Source: Polytrichum commune (taxonomy: Eukaryota; Streptophyta; Polytrichopsida; Polytrichales; Polytrichaceae). Taken from it: 64,000 nt of DNA. The notes beneath the pieces are model-generated. The model was not told the origin of the DNA, made no database searches, and was given only the letters and a program-made list of their open reading frames with translations. The stretch is taken from positions 66,378,033-66,442,032 of the forward strand of contig OX485804.1 in assembly GCA_950295325.1 (NCBI GenBank), in the 5' to 3' direction. A program made the translations under genes and the position numbers. Numbering within the stretch: position 1 is the stretch's first letter; every line of letters starts with the position of its first letter. Below, one piece after another: positions 51,063 to 63,300 of the stretch.

Positions 51063-51466
51063 GGTATGCGGGTGCTATTTGGGTCCTTTTATTTTCAAAC
51101 TCCTATTATTTGATTAGTGCGTTGTTCGGTGAGGATCAAAGAACAAGCACCATAGGTACACATTTGTGAAAAGAGATTGGAATACATCTTCACGAATTCC
51201 AATGCTACGAAATTATCACCAAATGTTGTTACCTACTCCACATGTGAAGATGCATTCTAATCCTTCATTCTTTCATACAATTGACAGGACTTATGTCATC
51301 TACAAACTTCCACTTCCAACAATCATAACTAGATCAAGAGAGCTTTGATTATAAAATCTATATGTTTCATCATAGATTTGTTAAGGAAGTGACACAAGTT
51401 TTGTTGTGTAAACTTAATCAGTAGAAATTGGAGGACATGAAAAACAAACCGAATAACATCCACATA
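51063..51466. mobile_element. MITE family A copy 4
   Basis: Left end GGTATGCGGGTGCTATTTGG after TTAA (51059-51062); right end ACCGAATAACATCCACAT. The interior has GTTCGGTGAGGATCAAAGAA and TTTCATCATAGATTTGTTA. The right boundary is worn, with no second TTAA. Confidence 0.65.
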
Positions 51467-52184
51467 AGGTAAGGTGATTACAACAAATTGTTAGAATACC
51501 AATACATGTGCAAGTTTTATATATATTCTTTGAGCATATCATCTAATCCTAATGAGGAGCACACAACTTAAGCTTGCTATTTTTGGAGTCAAGGTGACTA
51601 TCCTCTAAAATTTGGAAGAAAGGCATAAATGACCTATAATGAATTTTACCAAAATATGTACATTTAATACTTAGATATGCACCCATACATTCGAATCCTA
51701 TACATGTCATAGTTCATAATATGTGCATCTGTGACATCTCATAATAGACACTCCTAATTATGTTATTTGTAATTGGACCTAGCATGATGGTATCTAAATT
51801 TCTAAGTGCATTGGTTTTTAAGTTTTGAATTTGGTACTTATTCCCCTACAGCTTGGAGCCCTACTACGGGGATGTCCATGGGTCCATAGGATCGTCAAGC
51901 ACTTGTTCCAATCCCATTATGACCCAAAGTTGAAAACATGAAATTTGATATAGTGTGGCCCACACTATTCATTATCACCCTTCATTAATTGTCTTATTAT
52001 CACTTGGTGACATATAAGAGTGTGTCATGTGACACTTGGTGCTACATGACAAGACATGAAGACCATTCTAATTGAAACGGTACACGAGTTTTAATACCAC
52101 ACTAAATCAAACCTTTGTGTACTTGATTACCAACAATTCTAGCCATGTGTAGGAATCATGGCCATGGAGATAATGACCTCCAAT
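51467..52184. other. Intergenic with dispersed repeat pieces
   Basis: 51,530-51,760 matches 46,000-46,250. 51,990-52,080 matches, in reverse, the repeat in VPS13 intron 4. No gene. Confidence 0.5.
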
Positions 52185-52192
52185 GTCTCAAG

Positions 52193-52540
52193 CTCGGGGG
52201 GGGGGGGTAGTCATTGGTTGGAGTAGCAATATATGTGCGAACAAATGATAGGGTATTTTAAAAACATGGGGGCAAAAAATTATAAATGGACTTAAGAGTA
52301 ATATAGGGTATCAAAAATGGCACTAGACATCTTTAAAGTACTATAGGGTATGGAATAATAGGTAATTTGGAATTATAAGTAATGCAAGCCATTTTTCTAT
52401 TAACCCAAAGTAGAAATTTACATAATGATAGCATGTGAAAAAAAGAAGAGAATTGAAAGTAATACCCCCCTATAAAATAGTGGTTGTTCGCACCTATATC
52501 CTTAACTTTTTAACACACTGCCCCCCCCCCCCCCCCCGAG
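52193..52540. mobile_element. hAT-type MITE with G-run termini and 8-bp target duplication
   Basis: Left end CTCGGGGGGGGGGGTAGT and reverse-complemented right end CTC, a longer G run, then CAGTGTG. GTCTCAAG stands directly outside both ends (52185-52192 and 52541-52548). An 8-bp duplication is the mark of hAT-superfamily insertion. The 348 bp are AT-rich, with GGGTAT motifs repeated inside, and do not code. The two G runs differ in length, as expected of unstable homopolymers. Confidence 0.8.
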
Positions 52541-53029
52541 GTCTCAAGTGAAGTCATTGATTCCTTCTCTAGCATCTCTAGGGCATCTCTACACATAATT
52601 AACTTAAGAGCATCTCCAACAACGCCACCACATTTCCCTTGAATTCCTAATCCAAACTGATAGTAGAAAAGCCTATGGAGTGTTATATGGAGAGACCTTA
52701 AGACTATAGTGAAGGAGGAACCACCACTACAACACGAATTGCTACTCTATATGTAGCACAACCCAAATTGATCCAGACAATGGGCATGTGTTTATATCAA
52801 TAAAGTAATCATGTGAATCTTAATGTAAAGCGTGAACTTAGTGTAATGAACAAAGATCAATCTAGCATTAAAAGAGATTTGATTGGCTTAGAGGATCCAC
52901 TATATTGTTAGAACAACAACAAAAAGTCCTCTCTTATTTTAGAAGCCTCAAAATCCACATTGACCAATGTAGATAGAGACGTGGTGCAAATGTATTGAAA
53001 ATTGTTACGCCTCCAGGAGGGCTATGTTC

Positions 53030-53240
53030 TTAACTTTGGACTGCTGAGATTTGGCAAGAAAATATTACCACATTAGCAACACTTCATTTTCTTATACCTT
53101 AGCCCCAAACCCTAGAATAAACTCTTTGGGTGCAAAATTTTGCTCATGGCCAATAGGATTGCTTCGGTTTTGGAGTTTCTTTGGTCTTGGACCCTATTCT
53201 AAACCCACCCTTACTATACACGGTGACATACCATCTACAT
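53030..53240. repeat. Dispersed repeat, partner of 16,000-16,230
   Basis: Shares GAGTTTCTTTGGTCTTGGAC, CCAATAGGAT and a following CCCACCC stretch with the left copy. Confidence 0.5.
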
Positions 53241-54269
53241 GTTTACCATTGCCACCAAAGTGACCACAAAAGCCTAACTTAGCTAAGTTGTTTGTGTTTT
53301 TATGATTGTGACCATGTTCCCCTACCTTCCACCCCTCAATAGTAGTGTTGGAGGGATACGGTGGTGAACATAATGCATGCTAGCTAGGGATTTGTGATGT
53401 CTATGGAAACTCATCCATTACGAAGGTGAAAACGTAGTGAATTTTATTAGAACCTGTAAATGAATATTTTAAAAATATTTGACTCTGGAAATAGAATCAA
53501 GGTCCCCAAATTAGTTTGGTAACATTAAATTGGATTGAATCGACCCTCAGTCTTGTAGGAGTTTTATATTGGAGCCCCTTAATTCATGATGGATGAGTTT
53601 ATGTAAGGTAGACGAGGTTTATTCAGTTACCTTTCTTAATTGGACATATATTTTTGGCCCCTAATTGGCGGCACAATAGCTATAACTTGTTGGGTGAGTA
53701 ATACATGGTGATTTAGCCACCACCTTCATGATATTTGGGTTAGTCACCTTCACAAAAGTCAAACTACACCCACCATCCTTCATAATTAGGAGTGTTATTC
53801 ATCGAGCTTTGACATGCTTGATTTTTGCACATGAGGTGGGCAAATTAGGAGGCAACATATGCTTGTGAGGTGCCGACGTGCCGACCAACTTGTATTGTGG
53901 GTATTCTTGAATGAAAAATCAATTTCACAACATCTTATCTTACATGTGACCACTATAGAGACATGACACAACAAATATTGGTATTGAACTTGGTTTTCAT
54001 TGGCAAATGACCCATGTAGAATATGTTAATGATGCCATCCACTTACATTAAAGCAACAATAGAAGAGTCCCCCCCCCCCTCATATAACACTAGATTGGGA
54101 AGCAATGATTTTTTAATTTTAGAGTCTAGATAATACCTTCATCAACTCCAATTTCAGCAATTTCAATTTCTTTGGTCTTGATTCATAATTGCTAATATGC
54201 TCAAGCTTCTAATGCTCAAATTCACTGGTTGGATGATCCACAAAGTTGGAGGTATTCACATTAGCCTCG
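53241..54269. other. Intergenic, no gene recognised
   Basis: The word TAGTAGTGTTGGAGGGATAC near 53,340 recurs with changes near 54,310 and 54,370, so this stretch may be related to the retroelement-like region that follows. A C run lies at 54,070-54,080. Confidence 0.4.
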
Positions 54270-55010
54270 TCTACCTTTGACACCACAAATCCCAAACCAT
54301 GTCCTTGCTCCCTCTGCAATAGTGTTGGAAAAAAATGTGATGGAATACGGCGGTGATCATTATGCCTTCACTCCCTCCATAGTAGTGTTGGGGGAGATGT
54401 GGTGGGATACAATGATGAAATATGATGGTGATCACTATGTTTTCGCTCTTGTAACATGCCTCCATGCTACGTCCCATCTCCGACTTGCGGCATCTAGCTC
54501 TTAACCTGCACTTGCCCACAACAAAGACTAGTATGCCCAAACTTCCCTTGGACATCAAGGTCGGTCCATTCTCTTGGAGTCTCACACAACTCACCCTCAG
54601 GCCCCTAACTTGTAGTTAATCCACTAAGTGGCAACGGCTTTCCCACGCATTCTTGCATGTTCCGCATGTCATGAGCTAGATTCTCACCGTGCATTGCAGT
54701 GGAGCCGCACCGTGCCCTTCGCACCCTCATGTGGGCACATGTTACCCTACCACTTACACTAATTTGCCCACCTAGTGCAAGATTGCCAACCGGATTTTGC
54801 CCCTTGCACTTGAGGATGCAATCACTTATGCATGCCCAACTGCTTCAATGCCCTTCCACACTCAAATAGTCTTACATGCTCCCCCACTTAAGGAACTTGA
54901 TGTCCTCATCAAGGTTACGTATGTTGCTCCCATTTTTTTCTTGAAATGGACCCAAGTTGACACACCTTCCAATTTGGACCAAGTCCGTTTCTAGCTCAAT
55001 TTCAAGTGAA
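54270..55010 (-). mobile_element. Decayed LTR-retrotransposon-like fragment (possibly Ty3/Gypsy)
   Basis: Minus-strand reading gives short coding-like stretches, including NLDEDIKFLKWGSM near 54,875-54,925, which recalls the tail of retroelement polyproteins. It is followed by a G+C-richer region like a 3' end. The element is broken, with several disruptions; no LTR pair was found, so its ends and age cannot be set. Family uncertain. Confidence 0.3.
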
Positions 55011-55654
55011 GGTTTATCCGCACTCCTTCCACACAATTATTTGCACTTAGTCTTTGGGCTACTCTAAGTTCACCCCTCCTTAGATTCGCCTTAGCATTGG
55101 CCTTCGTGATCCTACTTTGCCAAGGTAGGTAGCGGGTATTGTGCTTATAGTGGTAGGTCTATAATGCGTTTCCACCTTGCGACTCCTGTATTTTGGTTCA
55201 CCCATTCAGGACAATAATGGCCGTTCATGCGTTCTCTCTCCAGGACACTCTTTACGAGAGAATCATCCCACAGCTCGACACGCGCGCCTTGGGCTCACTA
55301 CAACCAAGTCCATCTTACTTTGTTTCAATAAAGCCCCTTGGCAAGAGCCATTCTTCCAGTTATACTCTGTTCACCCTCGTGCACTTGGGCATACACCTCG
55401 AGCATGTTGGGATTTTGCGCTTTCTTGCTCCACTTCTTTTCGTGGGTACTCAAGTTTTGGCTTCGTCGTCTAGCATCCTGCCTCACGTAGAAGTGTTGGT
55501 GTCCACACCAACATTCAACCTAGATAGATAGATAGAAACTCCAACCCCTTTCAAGCAAGGGGCCGGCGTGAATAAAGTGTCTGTTCGTAATGCCAATGAC
55601 CCGATGGCCACTGGACAAGGGGACATTGGGACAAATATTACTCTCCCCTTTCGA

Positions 55655-55892
55655 GGATGGACACTATAGTGACACACTATACAAGTTCCTAGCTAGCCAC
55701 TAGTGCCTTGAAGATACCAGACATGGTATCCCCCCAAAGGGCTTTGAGGTACCCATACAACAAGGTCCAAGGACCCCCACCATAGTTGGGTGGACTAAGG
55801 TGGTGAGCACCCCGCTGGCATGGGGAATAGAACCCACAACCTCCTCATTGGGGGCCATGAGCCCTAACCACCAAGCCAAGGCCCGTGGTGCC
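55655..55892 (-). mobile_element. tRNA-derived SINE
   Basis: On the minus strand the head reads GCCTTGGCTTGGTGGTTAGG, a good A box (55,861-55,882), then GGTTGTGGGTTCTATTCCC, a good B box (55,824-55,842). The spacing is that of a tRNA. About 150 bases of unrelated tail follow. The 3' limit is approximate and no flanking duplication was found. Confidence 0.65.
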
Positions 55893-55895
55893 TTT

Positions 55896-55923
55896 GACCT
55901 TCAACCTTCAACCTTCAACCTTC
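55896..55923. repeat. (CCTTCAA)n short tandem repeat
   Basis: About four units of ACCTTCA directly beside the SINE head. Confidence 0.8.
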
Positions 55924-57387
55924 TTTGATATGACGTTACTTTTGATGCTTGTTACGTTTGGGTTTCAAGGTTCGCGGGTCCTTAACACCAAGGTCTACAA
56001 CCTCGTGCAATGCCTCGGTCTCGAGCTTGTTTTCAAGGTCCCAACGAGTGATATCAACATCATCCCCCACAATAACGTTGTTCTCAATCGACGATGGCAA
56101 CTTCTATTTTGCACTCCTTCGCGTAGTCTTGATGGTTGCCTTAGCCGCCTCACAACTTTAGTTTAGGATGTTTGAGAGCCAAAAATTTAGGTTAATAATT
56201 TCCTTATAGACATTTTAGTGATATGTAAATGGAATTGGACGTCAATGGATGAAAATAGGGAACTATGAACTAAATTAGGCGGTTAGAACTATTATCATGA
56301 GCTTAGGATCCCCTAGTCAGTTTGAATTGTCATCTTCCCCCTCTTGCCATGAGGTGGCAAAAGAGAGAGATAGACATGCACTTCTTCATCTTGAGCCCAT
56401 TGCTGAACCTAGCAAGACCTATCTTTTGTCGACACAGTGATTGTGCAAGGACCATAGTTAAATTATTTTCTTTGAACAAGTTAGCAAATGCTACAAGGAT
56501 TGTAGAATTGTAGAACCAACTTTGAGATGAAGTTTATTCTTTCTTTTTTGAGTATGAGTTGTACAAGAGTTGTTGAGGTTCAATGAAACTATTGTTTTCT
56601 TATGATTGAGTTATGTAGAATTGAGGGATATTTTTGTTTGTTGTAATACATTGGAGTGAGTTTAAAACTGTAGAAACGTTTGATTAAGTTGAAACTATGA
56701 GCGAGTTTGAACGTAGTGAACGTAGGATAGTTGGATTTGATGGATTTGGATTAAGTTGTGGAATTGTAAGTCTATTTGCCTAAGACATGAGTAACAACAA
56801 ATTTGGATTAAGAAAGGTTGATTGAAATCACAAGAGTGTAAGACTGCTTGTATACTTGTTTGAGATGGGCAAAAGAAAATTGAAATTGAGAGAGAGAAAT
56901 GTGAGAAAGAATCTAAAATGAGAGCAAGAGTGAATGATGCCCATTGTGAAAGAGAGAGAAGGTGTCAAAATTGAATTGAATTGAGAGTAAATGAAACTAT
57001 TAGCAAGTGCCAAATGCACATTTGAAACTTGAGAGTTTCCGTAAAACTATTGGCCAAAGGTGGCAATTGAGTGATTACTTATAAGTAAATAACATAGTTA
57101 AACCATTGGCCGAGGAAAGTGTTGATACAAAAGTAAACCATAGTCTACTAGTGCTCGTAGACAAAGAGGCTTGAGTGACTAGGACAGAGAGCGTGGAAAA
57201 GTTAATTGAATTGATGTGGAAAGAAAATACCATTGTGAAGTGAGTTTGAGAGGAAATAAGACTTTGTGATAGAGAGAATCGGGGTTACCAAGAGTTGCCA
57301 AGAGTTACTTGGGAAATGAGCTGCTTGAGTAGCAGTAAATCTTTGTGAACGGCAAAGGAAGTCTTTCATAGATAGACGGTCAAGGGT
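55924..57387. other. Intergenic, no gene recognised
   Basis: Short open frames at 55,900-56,166 have some codon balance but no recognisable domain; the rest is AT-rich. Confidence 0.4.
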
Positions 57388-57430
57388 TAGCCTGGGACTT
57401 AGGACTTGGGACCCGTGTGAACCAACCCTA
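57388..57430. mobile_element. Fragment of the PIF/Harbinger-type MITE
   Basis: GGACTTAGGACTTGGGACCC, then GTGTGAAC, matches the right end of the element at 19947-20520. The other end is absent. Confidence 0.5.
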
Positions 57431-57874
57431 CTTATGGATACCATCACTACCAAAGGTGTACAAAAAACCCTAACTTAAGTTAGTTAGCAAGCACAACCAC
57501 AAGGTAGACTTGTCTTAAGTAACACTTTTATGAGATTGAAGCCTTCTTATGGGCAGTCTTCAATACTCAAGTTGTGGAGGTACTTGGGTTTACGGTGGAG
57601 GGGATAGTAAAAATTCACTATGCATTCAAAGTATGTGGGAATTTGATATGAATCTCTAAACACAAGATTCTTTTCCCATAAATTAGGTATGTAGGCCTCC
57701 CTATGGAAAATGCTTTTGTTGCTTAAAATACATTCACTTCATGTAGATCACACTGCAACCCTATTTTGGGTGTTCATTCGCCCCAAATAGATCATATGGG
57801 CACCTCGTGCGATTAGTGGGTGCATCCAATTTCAAATCTTGTTACATGCCTTCATAAAATTGTCATACAGTAAA

Positions 57875-58560
57875 ACAAATTCGGTCACATTCTAAGTTGA
57901 ATACAATTTCGGAAGGTTGTTGGATTCAGACACGCCTGCCTCTGCTACTGTGATGACGACCGAGTTTCTCCAGTTTTTTGATTCCCAGTAATTGCAATTT
58001 GCGAGTTCCTGACATTCTCTGGTTTGGATCCCCTTAAACTTAGCTATTGGAGGAGTTGGACTCTTTTGGACTGTGCAACTTTCAATAATTACAACGTGGT
58101 GAGTCTAGGATCATGAATGTAGGACACCATTGTGATGGAGATGGAGGATCGTTGCTACCGGAGCAGGCTCCGAGATAGTAGCTAATTCGGTCATATTTTA
58201 GTTTTGCATACGATTTTGGAAGGTGAGCGACCACTTAATAGTGTTGGCCTGCGCATTCAACCCTGAAGTAGGTGTTCCATTATCGGAGGTGTTGGATTCA
58301 GGCACGCCTACCTCTGGTACTGTGATTGTGGCCGTGTTTCTCCAGTTGTTTTGATTCCCAGTGATTGCAATTTGCGAGTTCTGTGACATTCTCTGGTTCG
58401 ACCTGCTTAATCTTATCAAAGGATTTGGACTCTTTGGTGGCCTGCATCTTTGAATAATTAAAATGTGGTAATTAATGCTGGGATGATGAATTGTAGGACA
58501 TTACCATGAGGGGCGATGGAGGAGGATCGTTGTTCATGGAACAGGCTCCCCGATGCGCTC
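57875..58560 (+). repeat. Tandem duplication of the F-box gene's promoter and start
   Basis: Unit 1 (about 57,875-58,178) and unit 2 (58,179-58,560) share AATTCGGTCA, TTTCTCCAGTT, CAGTAATTGCAATTTGCGAG, GACATTCTCTGGTT and the start of the coding region. Unit 1 carries a stub reading MEDRCYRSRLRDSS; unit 2 leads into the longer gene. Unit 2 has about 75 bp more near its left end. Confidence 0.8.
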
Positions 58561-59814
58561 GGCGAGCTCGTGCTCTCATTCTTGCCCGTACCTGCTTTGT
58601 GCAGGATTCGATGTGTGTGCAAAGCATGGAACGCAAATTGTTGCAAGCCGAAGTTTTTGGACCTCAGTGACCTAAACAGACGAAGCATGGAAGGATACCC
58701 GTTTCTCACGCGCTATGTAAACAGTTGATTGACGATTCGTTCAGGCGAACTTTGTGCTCTCTCGACCTAGCTGAGGGCCGGTGGTACAAGATTCCTGCTT
58801 ATAATGATGACCATGATGCTGCTGCTCCTCTGGCTCCTCTAGTTCACACAATTCCTCGTCATTTGGCTGTGAATGACGGCCTTGTTTGCGAATTCTGTAA
58901 GTTGGACGACGACAAGAAGAAGCGTGGAGAGCATCAAGTGATCTTATTGAACCCCATCGCGAAGTCGAGGTGGGAGCTTCCAGCCTTGCCTTTTTTCCAT
59001 GGCCGCACAAACTTTTCTTGCCGTCGTGAAGTTCTTCCTGCTCTAGTCACGGTTGTTGACACTGCCAGCAGTAGCTTCAAAGTGTTTCTTCTCCACAGCA
59101 TTGATAATACTCCGCTGTTGACGTCAGATACCAGATTCTTTGTGTGTGAGTCATCCAGAGCCGCTTGGGGATGATAGGTATCTAGGTGGGAGTAATGATC
59201 TCGAAGACTCCGCAGTCTTCTTCCATGGGAAATTCTACACAATTTCCTTTCATTCTGCAAGGAGGACCATCCTTGTTCTCAGCTACAGCCTTGAAGAGAA
59301 TGGATGGAGTGAAGTGCTTACATTTGGACATAAGACTAAATCCGGATATCCCCAGCTTCATGTCTTCAACAACAGATTGTTCATGGGTATGTGGTACACA
59401 AATCCATATGTACCAAGCATGTCCCGTCAGTATCATCATCTCATGTATAAGGTCAAAGAAATTCTGGTGAATGAGAACTCTACCAGGTTGTGGGTGCAAA
59501 TCCCCTCTGCTGGTCTGTTGCCTGGAGGCTTTTACTGAACAGGCTTACTGCAATTCGCGCTTACATTCGATTCTGTTGTGATGGTTGACGGTGACTCCGG
59601 AGAAGCAATCACATTCAATGTGAAGAGCCAAACCTTTCATGAGTTACCTAGACGTCCATTGCAAATCTCCAGTGACACAGAGGGACCGTTTCAATTTACC
59701 AATGAGCCTGGGCCACACTGTACGTACCGTGCCAAGCTCATGACTCCCAGCATGAGGAACATTTTGTTCAGAAGTGATCAAAATGCATCACAAGTCCAGA
59801 CCGAAATACTGTAA
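58516..59814 (+). pseudogene. F-box protein gene, broken
   Basis: From ATG 58516 the reading MEEDRCSWNRLPDALGELVL continues as a typical F-box (SFLPVPALCRIRCVCKAWN), which in intact proteins binds SKP1 in SCF ubiquitin ligases. The C-terminal part resembles plant F-box/Kelch-type beta-propeller domains (SLDLAEGRWYKIP; VILLNPIAKSRWELP; VFFHGKFYTISF; VLSYSLEENGWSEV). The reading changes frame near 58,715-58,730 and back near 59,150-59,165, and meets an in-frame TGA at 59,536-59,538 before a further 90 conserved-looking codons to 59,814. The gaps are too short for introns, so this is a recently lost gene or one with sequence errors. Confidence 0.8.
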
Positions 59815-59872
59815 TTAATCTTTTGGAGCTGTGAATACTGTAGTAGATAAAATGCCTTCACGTAAGCAGCTC

Positions 59873-60345
59873 GATCGATCGGATGTTGCAGGTGTTGATG
59901 TTTCGGTTGTGAGTGTAGGTTACATGCAAGCAAGTTGGCACTGATCTTTTGATGTTCGTTTCAAATGTGCGGTTTTGTAGAGGTGGTGATGCCATGCAAA
60001 ATGCTAAGAGATCATTTCCTGGTTGTGTGCTAGAAAGGCATTGAAGGAGTGGCAAAAACATTTAGGAGATGATGACTGGAAATGCTTTGCTTATGTAATT
60101 TTGTCGATCAGATGTTGCAGCTGTTGATGTTTCAGTTGTGGTGAGTGTAGGTTACAAGCAAGTTGGCACTGATCTTTTGATGTTTGTTTCGAATGTGAAG
60201 CTTCATAGAATTGGTGATGCCATGCACAATGCTAAGAAAGAGATCATTTTCAGGTTGGATGTGTGCTAGAAAGGCATTGAGAGAGTGGCTGAAATTTTCT
60301 GGAGATGATGACTGGAAATTCTTTGCTTAAGTAATTTTTTGTTTT
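59873..60345 (+). repeat. Tandem duplication downstream of the F-box gene
   Basis: Two units (about 59,873-60,103 and 60,104-60,345) share TGATGTTTC, AGCAAGTTGGCACTGATCTT, GTGATGCCATGCA and GTGTGCTAGAAAGGCATTGA, then GGAGATGATGACTGG. Both stay open across the second half (CARKALREWLKFSGDDDWKF in unit 2), which suggests the repeat derives from coding sequence of an unknown gene. Confidence 0.75.
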
Positions 60346-63300
60346 TGAATGAGGAAACAAATGATTGTTTGATAATTGGTTCATTGAAAACCCACACACT
60401 CCAAAATACGGCATTTTCGCACAGCCACATGCGATGGTTACTTCATGACAGTAAAGCACATGAAAGAGTGAGTTCTGCGGAACTTCGCTGCAGTATGTAC
60501 CTAGTACGTCAGTCTTAGTTTTGATTGATTATATTGAGCAGTGATTTTTATTGTGTTGCTTCCTTGAGTGAACATACATACAAAGGGGAAGGGTGTTGTT
60601 TAAGAAACCGGCAGCACTTGAAAATGAGGTTTTTCATTCCGGTTGGTTATGTATAACCGAAGGGTGAAAAAAAATCAATCATGGTCGCCAACCACTATGT
60701 AGTTTCTGGCCACTTTCTATCATAACAAAATCATTACAAAACCAATGTAGTTGGGTGTGACATGTTGCTCCCAAATTACATTAAATTCTTTTACGTGCAT
60801 GGCCGGGCAATTCTTGCAGTGTGAGTGCATGCTTAAAGGCACAGGTTGTAGATAAATTCACATAAGTCCTAAAGTTTGATCTTTATGAACTCACTTCACC
60901 TTCTCTACTAACAAAAAGTTTGACCCTCCTATGATTTTAGTTGAATTTAAATTGAAGCACGCACTTCTTTTGCTTAATTCCTGAGTTGGTGAATTCCTCT
61001 GGAATATTTCTGAACTCAAGGACTGGCATGGAATGAAGACTACTTTCTCTGAGTTTCTCCTAACTACTTTAAAGTCTACAATACTATTCTTTATTCTCTT
61101 TTTATACCGTCTGGTAGGAACCTGAATACATGGCCTTAACTTTGAAGGTGCAAGTCAAAACCATCATTTCAGAGTCAAAAAAGTTGAAGGTGCAAGTTGC
61201 AGCATGCACCTTCAATCGACGGCACAACTGAAATCAAGTTGTTGGTCGAAATACCTTGATCCAACCAAAATACCTTGCCCGAAAATCTATGTATCAACAA
61301 ACCTGGCCAAAAGTGGTTGAATCAACCTCCCATCAACCTCTCTGGACTCACAACCTTGATTCAAACCTATTCCCTCGCACTTATTTGAATCAACCAACGT
61401 GCTGGTAAAAGCTTGCTCAAAATTTCTCGAATCATACACCAATGCTTGGTCAAAAAAGACACACAGCGGCCCAATTCAGGTGCCTAGTTCAGTTTCTTTT
61501 CCTTGATCCAACCGCAATTTTCTCATAACCTTGAAGCAAACCCAATAATTTGACTGCACCAAACTATGAGAACATATTGACACTAGGATTGTGAAGTCTG
61601 CGTGGGATCACTCACACATTTGGAGCTCCTGGTTTGAAGGCTACTTAATTTCAACAAAACCTAGAAATTGGCATTGATCAGGCTATGCCATATAGTCAAA
61701 TTTTGAGGTTTTTTACCAACTTCTACCTTGCAATCTCGAGAGACGTCATCAAGGACTAGATTGCATTACTAGCCGTCATGATTGATCTCGTATATTGAGG
61801 CAATTCTATATTCATATGTGGTGTTAGATCCTCTGTCACACTGGACGGGTCTCTTGATCATGAGGATGCCGAGACAAAGAATTTGGAATGTTGCGTGAGA
61901 GTTGCATTTTTGCCACACTCATGGGACCATCACAAGCAACAGTGCTACACAGACTCCTACTATTATCGTTCGAGTTGCTCTGAAAATTAAATTAACATTC
62001 ATTTATTTCAATTTTCATCGAGATGGGAGAAAAGTTAAGAATTCAAATGTGCATTTATTTCTATCATTACTTGTAATGAGTTTGTGCCATGTTAGGAGCC
62101 CTCAGGACCATAGCTTTCAAACAATTCTTTAAGAGGTTCTCTACATTGATATGTGCAATTAGATTCCTCCACACTCATGTATCGCCATTCCACACTATGT
62201 TGAATACATACTACCATAACATTCAATAAATAAAAGTTATAGTGGATGCTATACGGATGAATAAAGAAAGTTATAAGATTTTGTAATATGGTTTTGACCC
62301 AAGGTAATTTGCATGGGTAAAGAGGTAGCCTACTTGCAAAGATAATCTAATTGCACATATTAGTCTCTACCAAAAACATCTATTGGTATTTCAATGAGGC
62401 ATTGAGGCAAAAACATGTACCTTTTCGAACGTGACCGTTCAAGAAAAAATATACTTGTTTGATCTCATTTATATCACTCTTTTGTGAACATTATGGCAAA
62501 CAAGAAGTACTTCCACATGTCTTATAATCAAGTGAATGTGACATCATAATGATGACAAATTTATTTTGATTTTCTGGTTCTAAACAGAAGAAAGACATAT
62601 CTTGTTATTGGCATGTTACCACAATGTCAACTATGGTGTGCTTTACCTTGTGAGCTTCTGAGTACGCAAAATCCCCCAAGTGCAAGCAGCTCATCTCCAT
62701 AGCATAGTATACATAAAGGAGAGGTATTATTCTTCTTTAGTGCAAGTAATTTATCTCCATAGCATAATATACATAAAGGAGAGGTATTGTTCTTCTTTAG
62801 TGTGTACATTTAAAAGGCTATATACTTTTTTTCAAGTAAACGTAGATGCACAAAAGGGGGTTCTTAAGATTTAGAGAAAATTTTGACAATAGATATGTTA
62901 GTTTTATCCATTTTATGCTTTCATCCTATTGTTATAATATGATAATAGTCCTAAATAACTACCCTGTTCATTCTTGTCAGGGTCTACATTTGAGTTCTAA
63001 GTTTTTACAAACTGAAGGCTCTTGGAACGCATGTTGCCTCACTCGAGTTATGGTCTTTAGGTTGTGGCTCACTTATTGTGCTCTTGTTTGTGTTTGTTAC
63101 CTTACATCCTATGGATGAAGCAAAATTAATGTTCAATAACTTTCTCATTGGAAAGTGAAAGTGGATTGTATATGTTATAACGCCCTATTTATTTCATGAT
63201 TTATGTTTTTGTATATGTAGTGTGGCATTTATCACATTAAATGAAAATCTTAGTATAAATACATGCATTCATATTCTAGCCTACATATGCATTTATATTT

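Noticed and set aside
58198-58419. 73-codon minus-strand frame upstream of the F-box gene
   Set aside because: It lies in the duplicated promoter block and its frame is not kept in the other unit.
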